NCBI GenBank assembly: GCA_015057505.1
Contig: SVEG01000014.1
Span: 1-64,000, forward strand
DNA: 64,000 nt
DNA from: Lachnospiraceae bacterium
GTDB lineage: Bacteria > Bacillota > Clostridia > Lachnospirales > Lachnospiraceae
Direction: 5' to 3'
A program made the translations under genes and the position numbers. This document shows positions 17,347 to 25,458 of this stretch, piece after piece. Every line of letters begins with the position of its first letter. The first letter of the stretch is position 1. Under the pieces are notes generated by a model. That model saw only the letters and a list, made by a program, of their open reading frames with translations. It did no database searches and had not been told where the DNA came from.

Positions 17347-17535
17347 CTAATTCTTTCCTTCATTCAAAAGATCATTTAATATATTTATCGTCCTATAGAC
17401 CGCTCCACACTTCTTGCATTGCCAATCATCGTTATCTTTTCTTCTTTTATGTAATGGAACAAGATATTCCTCATTGCACTTTGGACATAAAACCTTTTCG
17501 CCGTTCCATAACTTCTTTAAAAATGTTCTATCCAA
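17347..17535 (-). CDS. small zinc-ribbon protein (TTG start)
   Basis: 62 residues. Two CxxC pairs, CPKCNEEY (residues 18-25) and WQCKKCGAVY (39-48), form a likely zinc ribbon. The start codon appears to be TTG with AAGGAG eleven bases upstream; no in-frame ATG exists before the first Cys pair. No further function can be read from it. It is 9 bases from the MazG-like gene. Confidence 0.62.
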   Translation of the reverse strand: MDRTFLKKLWNGEKVLCPKCNEEYLVPLHKRRKDNDDWQCKKCGAVYRTINILNDLLNEGKN

Positions 17536-17580
17536 TTCAATATTTACTCCTTACTAAATCTGTATTTAACAATGTATAAT

Positions 17581-17979
17581 TTAATCCTCTAACATATCAT
17601 AAACACCATACTTTGAAAAATCGGCAGCTATGCCTCCTTCAAGTAATTCCACACATTGTTGCTTTCCTACCCATCGCGCCTCGCAATGTTCTTCAGACAG
17701 TGTCACATTACCACTTTTTATCGTACAATAATATACAAGTATAATCATGGAACCCACATAGCTTACATATGCTAAATCTCCGACACTTACCGAAAGGCCT
17801 ACTTCCTCCCGGATTTCTCTTCGCAAAGCCTCTTCCAAGCTTTCGCTGGGCTCAACTGCTCCTCCTGCATTTTCCCATGTACCAATTCCAATATCTTCTC
17901 TATCACTTCGCTTAAGCAAAAGGACCTTTTTCTGTTGCTTATCATAAATGATTCCTTTAACAACAAGTTCTACCTTCAT
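17581..17979 (-). CDS. Nudix hydrolase, MutT-like
   Basis: 132 residues. Nudix box GGAVEPSESLEEALRREIREEVGL (about 39-62), interrupted here only for brevity, contains the full REXXEE core. Lead-in WENAGG is that of MutT/ADP-ribose-type members, and the short length fits a single-domain enzyme. Substrate uncertain. Upstream of it is the DapB-like gene (45-base gap). Confidence 0.87.
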   Translation of the reverse strand: MKVELVVKGIIYDKQQKKVLLLKRSDREDIGIGTWENAGGAVEPSESLEEALRREIREEVGLSVSVGDLAYVSYVGSMIILVYYCTIKSGNVTLSEEHCEARWVGKQQCVELLEGGIAADFSKYGVYDMLED

Positions 17980-18024
17980 TCTTTTATTTCTCCATATACT
18001 TCTAATTTCATTTCAAATAATTCT

Positions 18025-18780
18025 TCAATTATCCCCACATAAATCATCCATGTTATACAAACCATTAGACTGTTTTGCCGTCCAAATCATTGCTTCTATT
18101 GCACCATCCGCAAAAGTTTCTCTTGATGTCACCTGATGTTTAAACGTAAGAACCTCATCCTTGCAATTTGCAAAAATAACCTCGTGTTCTCCGAATATAT
18201 TTCCTCCGCGAATACTACAAATATTAATTTTATCCGGATTTATTTTTTTGTTTGCATTTGTCAAAGCATCTTTTATCATCAATGCAGTCCCGCTCGGTGC
18301 ATCTTTTTTCTGATTATGGTGATACTCCACTACCTGTATATCCGTATCATCACTTATTCTCTTTGCTACAAACTTTAGAGTCTCAATAAAATCATGTAAT
18401 GCAATACTGAAGTTACCTGTCATAAATACGGGAATCTGCATTGATAATCTACCGATTTCTTCAATGCTTTCAGGTGTAAAAGCAGTTGTTGCAATAACAA
18501 GCGGTTTTTTCATTATCTCATACTTCGGATAATTATTACTCATGAATGTATCAGCATTAGTACAATCAATAAAAACATCGCAATCATTTGCAAGCTCTAT
18601 ATCATCTATGATTGCAAGCTTTAAGTTTCCGCCTACAATTTCAGATATATTTCGCCCAACAAATTGATTGCCTCTTCTTGCAATGGCATGGCTTAATTTA
18701 ACATCTTCTCTTTTCAAAATATTTTTTATAATGGCACTGCCCAGCTTACCTGTACAACCTACAACTGCTATTTTTAACAT
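18025..18780 (-). CDS. dapB: 4-hydroxy-tetrahydrodipicolinate reductase
   Basis: 251 residues from MLKIAVVGCTGKLGSAI, an NAD(P)-binding Rossmann start; a second ATG 12 bases upstream is less well placed for the ribosome site. The active-site motif EYHHNQKKDAPSGTA is the DapB signature (His-His-x3-Lys-Asp-Ala-Pro-Ser-Gly-Thr). The enzyme reduces the dihydrodipicolinate precursor in lysine and diaminopimelate synthesis. No dapA or other lysine genes are adjacent. It lies in a run of accessory single-domain genes, so it may be an additional copy. Confidence 0.86.
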   Translation of the reverse strand: MLKIAVVGCTGKLGSAIIKNILKREDVKLSHAIARRGNQFVGRNISEIVGGNLKLAIIDDIELANDCDVFIDCTNADTFMSNNYPKYEIMKKPLVIATTAFTPESIEEIGRLSMQIPVFMTGNFSIALHDFIETLKFVAKRISDDTDIQVVEYHHNQKKDAPSGTALMIKDALTNANKKINPDKINICSIRGGNIFGEHEVIFANCKDEVLTFKHQVTSRETFADGAIEAMIWTAKQSNGLYNMDDLCGDN

Positions 18781-18825
18781 ATCTCTTTCCATCCTTACTT
18801 ATAATCTAATTCTGCAAATACAAAT

Positions 18826-19434
18826 TCATCTCTTCTCAAAAATCTCCGCAAAAAACTTCCTAATTCCGTCATCTACCGATGTACTCACATCTTTTACTTC
18901 CAAATCGTAATAATATTTACCGGTTTTGATATCTATCGACAAAGAATCCAGCGGGAACCCTTCAACACGTTTTGAATGCGGCTTTGTGACTAAAATAAAA
19001 GGCTCCGTGGCAATTGACATATCCATACTTGAATAGTGATGATTCACATTTAAAATAAAATAGATTGCGTTTCTATATCGTCCGGTTATCTTGCCGCCAT
19101 GTTGCTTAGCTAAAGATGCATAATGCTCTATCATTTCGTCATCGCTTAACTCTTTACCATTTACTCTGCGCACGTGAATTCCCGGCTGTTCGTCCTCTTC
19201 CAATTCATCAAAATACAAACCACTGTCACAAGAAAATACCGGCATATGAAAAGCTTCATAATAAGCCCGAGCCTTTATTTCTGCATTTTCAAGTGGCGTT
19301 TTTCCATTTTCGTTTATAAACGGAAGTTCACACTTTAAATCATTTAAACCAATAAGTTCTATATTCAGTGGTTTTACCGATTTTTCCATTGCCTGAAGTT
19401 TGCCTTTATTGGTGGTGCCGTATAAAATCTTCAT
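18826..19434 (-). CDS. RdgB/Ham1-like non-canonical purine NTP pyrophosphatase
   Basis: 202 residues. N-terminal GTTNKGKLQAM matches the NxxK nucleotide-binding start of the ITPase family, followed by ENGKTPLENAEIKARAYYEA and the metal/base-recognition SCDSGLYFDEL. The C-terminal third diverges from housekeeping RdgB (no clear SHR motif), so it may be a paralog with shifted specificity. It would hydrolyse ITP/XTP-like nucleotides to monophosphates. Four bases separate it from the ComB-like gene. Confidence 0.8.
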   Translation of the reverse strand: MKILYGTTNKGKLQAMEKSVKPLNIELIGLNDLKCELPFINENGKTPLENAEIKARAYYEAFHMPVFSCDSGLYFDELEEDEQPGIHVRRVNGKELSDDEMIEHYASLAKQHGGKITGRYRNAIYFILNVNHHYSSMDMSIATEPFILVTKPHSKRVEGFPLDSLSIDIKTGKYYYDLEVKDVSTSVDDGIRKFFAEIFEKR

Positions 19435-19438
19435 TTTT

Positions 19439-20164
19439 CTACCTTTCTATTTTACGTGTAACAAACCCTGTCTCATCCTTCTCAATCCTAATCACAAAAG
19501 GAAACTTATTGTACTTTATACACATCCAAAAGTCTTCCTTTGGAAAAACATCCTGCCTTGCCTCATCAAAGAAATGTTCGCCGCCGTGATATTGAAGGTC
19601 TGTCACTCTTTTATCAATATCTTTAAGCTCTTTGCCTTCCAAAATACTTTTAATATACTCAGCGCAAAGCTCATCTTCTGCTGCAGGACGAACGCCGTTA
19701 TTACCCATACAAACAAGTGACACCGTCTCGGGTTGCTTGTCCATTATGTACTCTGCTACGGCTTTTGCATTAATCAAGCTTCCTGTAATGATTTCACTTG
19801 CGCCTTTAGCATTAACTATTCCCTGTGTTCCCGCGCTCGTTGTATGAATAATCGTTTTACCTTTCACCGCTTCCGGCAACACAGTTGACGGAGAATTACC
19901 GTAGTCGAATCCTTCACACTTTTTGCCGTTGCGCTCACCTATAAGAACACTATCCGCTATAGCATTCTTTAAATGAAACGCCTCATCAATCGTTCCGATA
20001 GGGCGAATCACTTTCACACCCATATCATACAAATAACACTCCAACGAAAACGCCCTAAATACATCAATAATTACCGTAAGGCCTTCCGCTTGTTTTGCAC
20101 CTTCGATTAGATGCAGGATGTTTACTTTACTCAAAGTTTTCACATACCTCTCTTGAGAAATCAA
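19439..20164 (-). CDS. 2-phosphosulfolactate phosphatase (ComB) family protein
   Basis: 241 residues. Recognised from VIIDVFRAFSLECYLYDMGV near the start, GERNGKKCEGFDYGNSPS, and HTTSAGTQGIVNAKGASEII, which are conserved ComB blocks. In methanogens ComB dephosphorylates phosphosulfolactate for coenzyme M; in Firmicutes the substrate is unclear. An N-terminal extension of about 25 residues precedes the domain. No ComA or ComC partner is nearby. Confidence 0.82.
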   Translation of the reverse strand: MISQERYVKTLSKVNILHLIEGAKQAEGLTVIIDVFRAFSLECYLYDMGVKVIRPIGTIDEAFHLKNAIADSVLIGERNGKKCEGFDYGNSPSTVLPEAVKGKTIIHTTSAGTQGIVNAKGASEIITGSLINAKAVAEYIMDKQPETVSLVCMGNNGVRPAAEDELCAEYIKSILEGKELKDIDKRVTDLQYHGGEHFFDEARQDVFPKEDFWMCIKYNKFPFVIRIEKDETGFVTRKIER

Positions 20165-20168
20165 ATCT

Positions 20169-20723
20169 TCATTTTAAATATTTATATATAACATCATCAC
20201 TCCATATATGAGCTTCTATATATCTTTCAGGACCATATTTTCCATCATTGTTCCAATCTTGTGGCAATCCATATTTTCTTATAATCTCTAAGATTTCATC
20301 ATAAGAATAAAGCTTTTTTCGATACTCTTTTCCATCATTAACTTTATCACTAAAAGTCGGATGCGAATCACCATATGTAAAAGAAACCGTCCTTAAATCA
20401 AATTCCTCTATAGGAATTTTTATAACAGAACTATTATCATACCAAGTGCTTAACCACGGACTATGCTCTACGACCATATAATGCGGTGATTTTCTTGCAA
20501 TCAATCCGCCCTTTTTTATAAATTCATTTCTCAATATATTTTCATAATAAACCCGGGCTTGCATATAATCTGCCTGCCTTTTTGCACATTGTACATTAGG
20601 CTTTGTTACTGCAATTTCACTGAGTATTTTATTTTCTTCCTCTATACTTATATCAGATAAGTTTTTAAAAGGTCCTATTGCTTTATCATAATAATGATAT
20701 AAATACAACTTTACCAGCTCCAT
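20169..20723 (-). CDS. conserved hypothetical protein
   Basis: 184 residues, soluble, rich in aromatic and charged residues. I do not recognise a family. Notable stretches are HYYDKAIGPFKNLSDIS near the N-terminus (where proline/glycine loops suggest a binding site), YMQARVYYENILRNEFIKKGG in the middle, and YGLPQDWNNDGKYGPERYIEAH near the end. It is cotranscribed with the ComB-like gene (4-base gap). No signal peptide, no metal cluster. Confidence 0.6.
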   Translation of the reverse strand: MELVKLYLYHYYDKAIGPFKNLSDISIEEENKILSEIAVTKPNVQCAKRQADYMQARVYYENILRNEFIKKGGLIARKSPHYMVVEHSPWLSTWYDNSSVIKIPIEEFDLRTVSFTYGDSHPTFSDKVNDGKEYRKKLYSYDEILEIIRKYGLPQDWNNDGKYGPERYIEAHIWSDDVIYKYLK

Positions 20724-20750
20724 AAATTAAAATCTAAAACAATATTTGTA

Positions 20751-21155
20751 TTATTCAAATATATCAATAATATACCCGTCAATCGTTGTTAATCTGCAAG
20801 TCTTTCCGCCCCAAGGCTGAACAACCACTTTTGTAATCTTATCCCAACCCTTTGATATTACATAGTCGTACATTTTTTCAATTCCAACAACCTGCATAAA
20901 TGAAATACGTCTGGGTTCAGGTGTTCCATAGAACATTTGCATACCTGTAAACGGTGCAAAATGTACACGTTCTACTTCCGGTAGCATATCAAAAACCACA
21001 CCATAACAACCATTTCCGTTGTTATCTCTTTCTACAATATTGCTGTACCAACCCAATATATCCTCAAACCACTTCGCAGTTCTGTCCATATCCAAAGTTA
21101 AATATATAGGTGCATTCTCTTTAACAAAATAACCTTTTTCACTGAATTTGCTCAT
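20751..21155 (-). CDS. VOC (glyoxalase/bleomycin-resistance) family protein
   Basis: 134 residues from MSKFSEKGYF, whose ATG has GGAGGT ten bases upstream; a longer reading from 21170 would place that site inside the gene. Fold signals are PIYLTLDMDRTAKWFEDILGW (the first beta-alpha unit) and CYGVVFDML. The C-terminal GGKTCRLTTIDGYIIDIFE is the closing strand pair. Metal ligands are not obvious, so enzyme or ligand-binding role is open. Confidence 0.78.
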   Translation of the reverse strand: MSKFSEKGYFVKENAPIYLTLDMDRTAKWFEDILGWYSNIVERDNNGNGCYGVVFDMLPEVERVHFAPFTGMQMFYGTPEPRRISFMQVVGIEKMYDYVISKGWDKITKVVVQPWGGKTCRLTTIDGYIIDIFE

Positions 21156-21176
21156 AACAAATACCTCCATACTTTA

Positions 21177-21812
21177 TTATTTTGTAAGCCCAAACGCTTT
21201 TTCCACCAACAAAAGCGTCTCTTCTATCGTTCTTTTCTCATCTCGCAATATAACATTAAAGCCCGAATTCAAAAAGTTATCATAATTCTCCTTTGAATTA
21301 ATTCGTCTGAGACACTCTCTAAAATTCTCTATTGCCTTATTAGGCTCATCTTCCTTCAATAACAACTGATACAAAAACTGCTTTTCTTTATCTGGACGCT
21401 CAAAAAATCTGGTGACAGATATATCAGGAGCCGCCAACATAATTAAAACATGCTCTTCATCTGATATCTCTCTCAACACATCAACAGGGATATTTGTATC
21501 AACAAAAACCTTTTTGTCTTGCTTGGAAAGCTCCTCTAAAATCCTCAATTCAAGAATCGTACATTCTTTTTCGCAGCCTTTTATCCAAGCCTCATATTCA
21601 TCAGGTGTCCTTCTGATAAAATCGCTCCAGTTTTCCAAATCCCTTGTATAAGTCAAACTCGGAAATTCACTTTTGTCCAAATCAGCCATAAGCGAATCAT
21701 GGTAATTTTCTTCGCAGGCAATACCATTATGTTTCTCTGCCAAAAGTTTAACCATAGTTGATTTGCCGGCATACGCCGTACCGTTTATAAAATATATATT
21801 ATCAAATTTCAT
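21177..21812 (-). CDS. P-loop kinase-like NTPase
   Basis: 211 residues. Walker A is NGTAYAGKST (residues 10-19). A Walker-B-like DTNIP follows KVFVDTNIPV, and the late LRDEKRTIEETLLLVEKAF is a helical tail. The family resembles small AAA/adenylate-kinase-fold kinases found in accessory regions. It overlaps the next P-loop gene by 4 bases, so two such kinases are made in tandem. Substrate unknown. Confidence 0.74.
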   Translation of the reverse strand: MKFDNIYFINGTAYAGKSTMVKLLAEKHNGIACEENYHDSLMADLDKSEFPSLTYTRDLENWSDFIRRTPDEYEAWIKGCEKECTILELRILEELSKQDKKVFVDTNIPVDVLREISDEEHVLIMLAAPDISVTRFFERPDKEKQFLYQLLLKEDEPNKAIENFRECLRRINSKENYDNFLNSGFNVILRDEKRTIEETLLLVEKAFGLTK

Positions 21813-22408
21813 ATACTGTCTCTCTTTTCATTTGTATCTATCAAGCTGTCCACAAAATCATTCAACACTTTTTCACGATTATGTGATGTTTCATAGTAAG
21901 GTAATCCATATTGTATACATTGCTCTTTAATAATTTTACTAATATTCACTATATCTACGCAATCTCTCTGATTCTCTTCATCTGAATGAAAATAAGTATA
22001 ATCATTAGGAGTATCATGCATTTTTAATATCTTAAACCGTTCTTCCGCTGTAGTATCAGATGATAAGAAATAATAAATCTCACAATCTTTTTCTCCAATG
22101 TATGTAACATAGTCTCTAGGCAATAATTGATACACATCAACAACTATCCCGTAATCACATTCATTGTACTCACCACTGTCTAACATAGCCCTAATAAATG
22201 GTGCAATTTTAGCACTAATATGTTCTAAATTTATTTGTGGATCAATAGGTGCTTCTGTATCAATATTAGTCTCCGGAAAAACTTTCTCAATTCCTGCAAT
22301 AATTGAATCCATGCTGATATGCTGATATCCGAATTTTTTTGCTATAATTTGTGACACTGTACTTTTACCGGCACGTGGCACCCCTGCTATTATTATACAC
22401 TTCTTCAA
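21809..22408 (-). CDS. P-loop kinase-like NTPase
   Basis: 199 residues. Walker A IAGVPRAGKST occupies residues 7-17, and a lid-like segment TAEERFKILKMHDTPNDYTY lies in the second half. The fold is that of nucleoside or sugar kinases of the adenylate-kinase group. It differs from its neighbour in motif wording, so the pair is not a recent duplication. ATGA overlap with the following gene shows translational coupling. Substrate unknown. Confidence 0.74.
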   Translation of the reverse strand: MKKCIIIAGVPRAGKSTVSQIIAKKFGYQHISMDSIIAGIEKVFPETNIDTEAPIDPQINLEHISAKIAPFIRAMLDSGEYNECDYGIVVDVYQLLPRDYVTYIGEKDCEIYYFLSSDTTAEERFKILKMHDTPNDYTYFHSDEENQRDCVDIVNISKIIKEQCIQYGLPYYETSHNREKVLNDFVDSLIDTNEKRDSI

Positions 22409-22420
22409 ACTAATTACCTC

Positions 22421-22849
22421 TCATACCAAACTCTTCATAAATCTAATTTGCTCTTTCTCGTTATCATACCCCATTGCCCGATAAAATTCATGCGCTTCTT
22501 TTCGAGATCCACCTGAATTTAGTCTTACTTTATTTATGCCTAACTCCTTGGCCCATTTTTCCGCTTGGTGCAACAATGCCTTACCAACGCCTCTTCTTCT
22601 GTAATCAGCAAAAACAGCCAAGCCAAGAATATTTATCATTGAATCAAAATATAGAGTTCTGTATACTTCTGCATGAATGTAACCAACAACAATATTATCT
22701 GTTTCTGCAACAAAAACGATTTCTCTTCTGTTATCAAGTTCTATTAATCTTCTCAAAACAAACTCATCATCACATTCATACCCTAAATCTTCACAGCTTA
22801 TTTTACATATTGCAGAAGCATCTTTTTTGTCGGCTTTGCGTATATTCAT
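22421..22849 (-). CDS. GNAT acetyltransferase
   Basis: 142 residues, a single GNAT domain. Acetyl-CoA motif YRRRGVGKALLHQAEKWAKE and preceding INILGLAVFAD are standard. The C-terminal EAHEFYRAMGYDNEKEQIRF is the usual motif B end of small aminoglycoside/peptide-type enzymes (the AAC(6')-like branch). Substrate unknown. It is 12 bases after the start of the neighbouring kinase reading. Confidence 0.87.
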   Translation of the reverse strand: MNIRKADKKDASAICKISCEDLGYECDDEFVLRRLIELDNRREIVFVAETDNIVVGYIHAEVYRTLYFDSMINILGLAVFADYRRRGVGKALLHQAEKWAKELGINKVRLNSGGSRKEAHEFYRAMGYDNEKEQIRFMKSLV

Positions 22850-22872
22850 ATCTCTGCCTCCTGTTTTGTTTT

Positions 22873-23790
22873 CTAAAACTTTCTCCTCATATACTCAATT
22901 CTCGCTGCTACCGCCGCCTTAGTCGTAGGAGCTTTTTGCACAATATCAAAACCATGCATAGTGCCCTTTGTTTCATTCAATTCAACATCTATATTTGCAT
23001 CTTGCAACTTTTTCGCATAATTAATTCCGTCATCATGCAGGCAGTCAAATTCAGCCGTTTCAACATAAGCCTGTGGCAAATCTTCACAGTTCCCTTCAAT
23101 CGGCGATGCATAAACAAAATTTTCTACATCTGTATTCTGAATGTAGCCACTTATCATGCATTTTGACAGTGTACTGTTCCACATAGGAGTATCAGTAAAT
23201 TTGCGATTACTTTCGCTGCTAAGACTTTGGTCAACGAACGGATAAACCAGTAACTGAAATTTAAAATTAATATCCAAGCCTCTATCCCGTACCATCTGAG
23301 TTACCGCTGCTGCAAGGCAACCGCCCGCACTGTCGCCACCTATAGCGATTTTCTCCTTATTTATCCCAAGACCCTCGGCATTTTCATAAGCCCATTTCAG
23401 CGCTTCATAACTATCCTCAACCGGAATCGGAAAAGGATGCTTAGGAGCCAGTCTATACTGAACAAACAAAACCTTACAAGGCGCATTTAGTGCATATGCC
23501 TTTGCATTGCGGTAATGAGATCCTGCTGCTTCAAAGAAAAAACCGCCGCCATGATAATAAACCAGACAATTTTCTGTCTTAATATGTCTGGGCTCCATAA
23601 TAAAAACTTCTATAGTCTCACCGTTATAGCCTTTGATGTTTTTCTTGGCAACCGATATATCTTTATCCCGCCATATCCATTTGGGCGGTTTCATCATTTC
23701 ACCCATTTTACCTGCCATTTTAGGATTCTTAAATGGTTGTTTAAAATGATTAAACGGAAAAAACTCTTTACTTATAGGATATTTGGGCAT
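22873..23790 (-). CDS. alpha/beta hydrolase, HSL/acetyl-esterase family
   Basis: 305 residues. The oxyanion motif is YYHGGGFFFEA and the nucleophile elbow GGDSAGGCLA, as in hormone-sensitive-lipase esterases (Aes-like). Asp and His come from AEFDCLHDDGINY and GTMHGFDIVQ. No signal peptide, so it is a cytosolic short-chain esterase. The N-terminal 40 residues (KQPFKNPKMAGKMGEMMKPPK) are unusually basic and methionine-rich and may form the lid. Confidence 0.88.
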   Translation of the reverse strand: MPKYPISKEFFPFNHFKQPFKNPKMAGKMGEMMKPPKWIWRDKDISVAKKNIKGYNGETIEVFIMEPRHIKTENCLVYYHGGGFFFEAAGSHYRNAKAYALNAPCKVLFVQYRLAPKHPFPIPVEDSYEALKWAYENAEGLGINKEKIAIGGDSAGGCLAAAVTQMVRDRGLDINFKFQLLVYPFVDQSLSSESNRKFTDTPMWNSTLSKCMISGYIQNTDVENFVYASPIEGNCEDLPQAYVETAEFDCLHDDGINYAKKLQDANIDVELNETKGTMHGFDIVQKAPTTKAAVAARIEYMRRKF

Positions 23791-23802
23791 AATATTTTCT
23801 CC

Positions 23803-24060
23803 TTATTTTCTAATCAGATGTACCGCTTCTTCATAATCATTCTTATGCACATAAATCTTATACTCATACATAGTGCTTGTATCCTGCCCAAAAGTGCCTG
23901 TGCGTGCCCTCGAACCCGCAGCCATAGGCGATGGACTCATACGATTAATCGTCTTAATTGTGTAATCAATCTTATTGGCAGCAAGAATGTCACGCACTCT
24001 CGACTGCTCCTTCATATCAAAAGTTATACATAATTCTTTCCTGTTAAAAATCGTTATCAT
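23803..24060 (-). CDS. small conserved protein, DUF2007-like (tentative)
   Basis: 85 residues in a beta-alpha-beta pattern: ITIFNRKELCITF, then KEQSRVRDILAANKIDYTIKT, a disordered MSPSPMAAGSRARTGTFG stretch, and YEYKIYVHKNDYEEAVHLI. The order resembles the putative signal-transducing DUF2007 fold but I cannot confirm it. The gene is the highest-coordinate member of the accessory run and probably its promoter-proximal gene, with the 336-base spacer above it. Confidence 0.6.
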   Translation of the reverse strand: MITIFNRKELCITFDMKEQSRVRDILAANKIDYTIKTINRMSPSPMAAGSRARTGTFGQDTSTMYEYKIYVHKNDYEEAVHLIRK

Positions 24061-24396
24061 AATATTTATTCCCCTTTTCTCTCAAATTGTTTAATCTTTA
24101 TAAATATAATTTTTGTCTATTTTTAAGACATACGGCTAATCAAGTTGACATAATTTATTTATGTAAATTATTTTCGACACAACATCATTACAGTTGACAT
24201 AATCAAATTATGTCAACTGTTTTTTTGTTATGCATTTATAACCATAAAGAAATTCAGTCATTATAGACAATTTGAAACCGTATGTCACCGTCGGTACTTA
24301 GCAAGAAAGGTCTTCCGTCTTTGAAGAGCTTTCGAGCTTAGTATCCGTTACTGGTGACATCCGAGCGAAAGCGTGTTTCACAATTGCTATGATGAC
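24061..24396. other. 336-base intergenic spacer with two non-coding structures
   Basis: No believable gene. It contains a half-site GTTGACATAAT at about 24144-24154, a perfect inverted repeat of the same sequence with a T-run on the plus strand (24191-24226), and most of a 156-bp palindrome (24249-24404). It separates the accessory run from the sensory hydrogenase locus and should hold the promoter for the former. Confidence 0.75.
24191..24226 (+). terminator. perfect hairpin plus T-run on the plus strand
   Basis: CAGTTGACATAAT and ATTATGTCAACTG form a perfect 13-bp stem with a 3-base loop, followed by TTTTTTT in the plus direction. On the minus strand no T-run follows, so it would stop only plus-strand RNA, although no plus-strand gene exists upstream. 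Because a second GTTGACATAAT occurs 46 bases earlier, it could instead be an operator dyad for the downstream minus-strand genes. Confidence 0.7.
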
Positions 24397-24404
24397 TTAA
24401 TTTC
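24249..24404. repeat. 156-bp imperfect palindrome overlapping the PHP gene stop codon
   Basis: The left arm GAAATTCAGTCATTATAG (24249-24266) is inverted at 24387-24404 with two mismatches. Inner blocks also pair (TGAAAC with GTTTCA; ATGTCACC with GGTGACAT; GTACTTAGC with GCTTAGTAT; GTCTTC with GAAGAG). The right arm includes the last codons and stop of the PHP gene. It is unrelated in sequence to the 2404-2566 palindrome but has the same size class and same placement at a gene's 3' end. Confidence 0.8.
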
Positions 24405-25119
24405 TTTTCGTTACAAGTGCATTCAAAACGCCTTTAATACTCTTCTCCTCAACCCACAAGGTATTCTCGGGCTCATTAATATTCTCAAGAAAATGTGAAT
24501 CTGAATCCGTAATAACATTACACTTTTCAAGATACGGATTTTGCTTTCTCAAATTATGGAGATTCGCCATATTTTTAAGTTCAAAACAAGTAAACTTGCT
24601 GTCCGGAGGCACAAAACCGAGGTTAGCAAGCAGGCTGTTTGAATTTTTATCAATATGTGCAGGAATCATAATTCCGTCATACTTTGCCACAAGGTCATAC
24701 ACATTACTAAAGGATATGTCCGTGGCATTTATAAGGAGATTGGGAACCGTGCCTATAACCGCATCATTTTCATCCATGATAAGCTGCTCACCGAAAATCT
24801 CCGGGCGGTTCTTTACCGGCTGAAGATGCTCATAAACGTATTTATCGAATTCAAGTGCTTTTTCAAGACTCGCAAACAAGCAGACTACATGAACCTCTTC
24901 AACCGTAGTCAGCTCCATTCCCGGTATAACAAGTATTCCGTACTGCTCTCCAAGCTTCATTACAGCCTCACAATTTTTGCAGGTGTTGTGGTCTGTAAGG
25001 GCAATTACGTCAAGCTCCTTCAGCGCAGACATACCGACGATATTACCGGGAGTCATATCCGCATCGCCACAGGGAGAGAGACAGGAATGCATATGTAAAT
25101 CATAAGTAACACTTATCAT
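24397..25119 (-). CDS. PHP-domain phosphoesterase
   Basis: 240 residues. Metal motifs of the PHP family are seen: DLHMHSCLSPCGD (HxH), ALTDHNTC (DH), then PGMELTTVEEVHVVCLF, and C-terminal VITDSDSHF (DSH). Polymerase/histidinol-phosphatase-like domains of this kind recur in Clostridial sensory-hydrogenase loci. It is the last gene of the five-gene locus and overlaps the DRTGG gene by 4 bases. Its substrate is not known. Confidence 0.88.
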   Translation of the reverse strand: MISVTYDLHMHSCLSPCGDADMTPGNIVGMSALKELDVIALTDHNTCKNCEAVMKLGEQYGILVIPGMELTTVEEVHVVCLFASLEKALEFDKYVYEHLQPVKNRPEIFGEQLIMDENDAVIGTVPNLLINATDISFSNVYDLVAKYDGIMIPAHIDKNSNSLLANLGFVPPDSKFTCFELKNMANLHNLRKQNPYLEKCNVITDSDSHFLENINEPENTLWVEEKSIKGVLNALVTKRN

Positions 25120-25448
25120 ACAAGTAATTCATGAACTGCAAGCGCAGCTTCAAAAACCGGTAATTCTGTCTGCAAAACCGTGATTCCTTCTTCCTTTGCC
25201 TTCAAAAGTGCCGCATCGTCAAGGTCAATGCCTTCTGCAAGAATAATACAGGCAGCATCCGTAAGTGTCGCAACCGCAAGCGTATTGATATTGCCCATAA
25301 CGGTTACCCATGCGCATCCGGCAGAGGCTCTACTCATCGCGATACTTAAAAGGTCACAACAAAAAACCTTACTGATATCGGCAGAGGTCTCCTCACCCTC
25401 CACAAGTACCTTAAATATATCTTTGTTAATCAGTTCTGCTACTGTCAT
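25116..25448 (-). CDS. DRTGG-domain protein
   Basis: 110 residues. The DRTGG-like fold is indicated by VFCCDLLSIAMSRASAGCAWVTVMG near the start and the repeated alpha/beta pattern that follows (IILAEGIDLDDAALLKAKEEGITVLQ). DRTGG domains bind an unknown ligand in regulators of phosphotransacetylase and CBS proteins. It stands between the sensory hydrogenase and PHP genes, overlapping the latter, which suggests one regulatory complex or pathway. Confidence 0.82.
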   Translation of the reverse strand: MTVAELINKDIFKVLVEGEETSADISKVFCCDLLSIAMSRASAGCAWVTVMGNINTLAVATLTDAACIILAEGIDLDDAALLKAKEEGITVLQTELPVFEAALAVHELLV

Positions 25449-25458
25449 AGCTTACCTC

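Noticed and set aside
22474..23166. 230-codon plus-strand reading opposite the GNAT and esterase genes
   Set aside because: Antisense of two well-supported genes; the translation is Leu/Phe/Cys-rich low-information sequence.
4223..24060. Integron gene-cassette array
   Set aside because: Inter-gene gaps are mostly too short for attC sites, no inverse-core repeats are seen, and no integrase is in the window.
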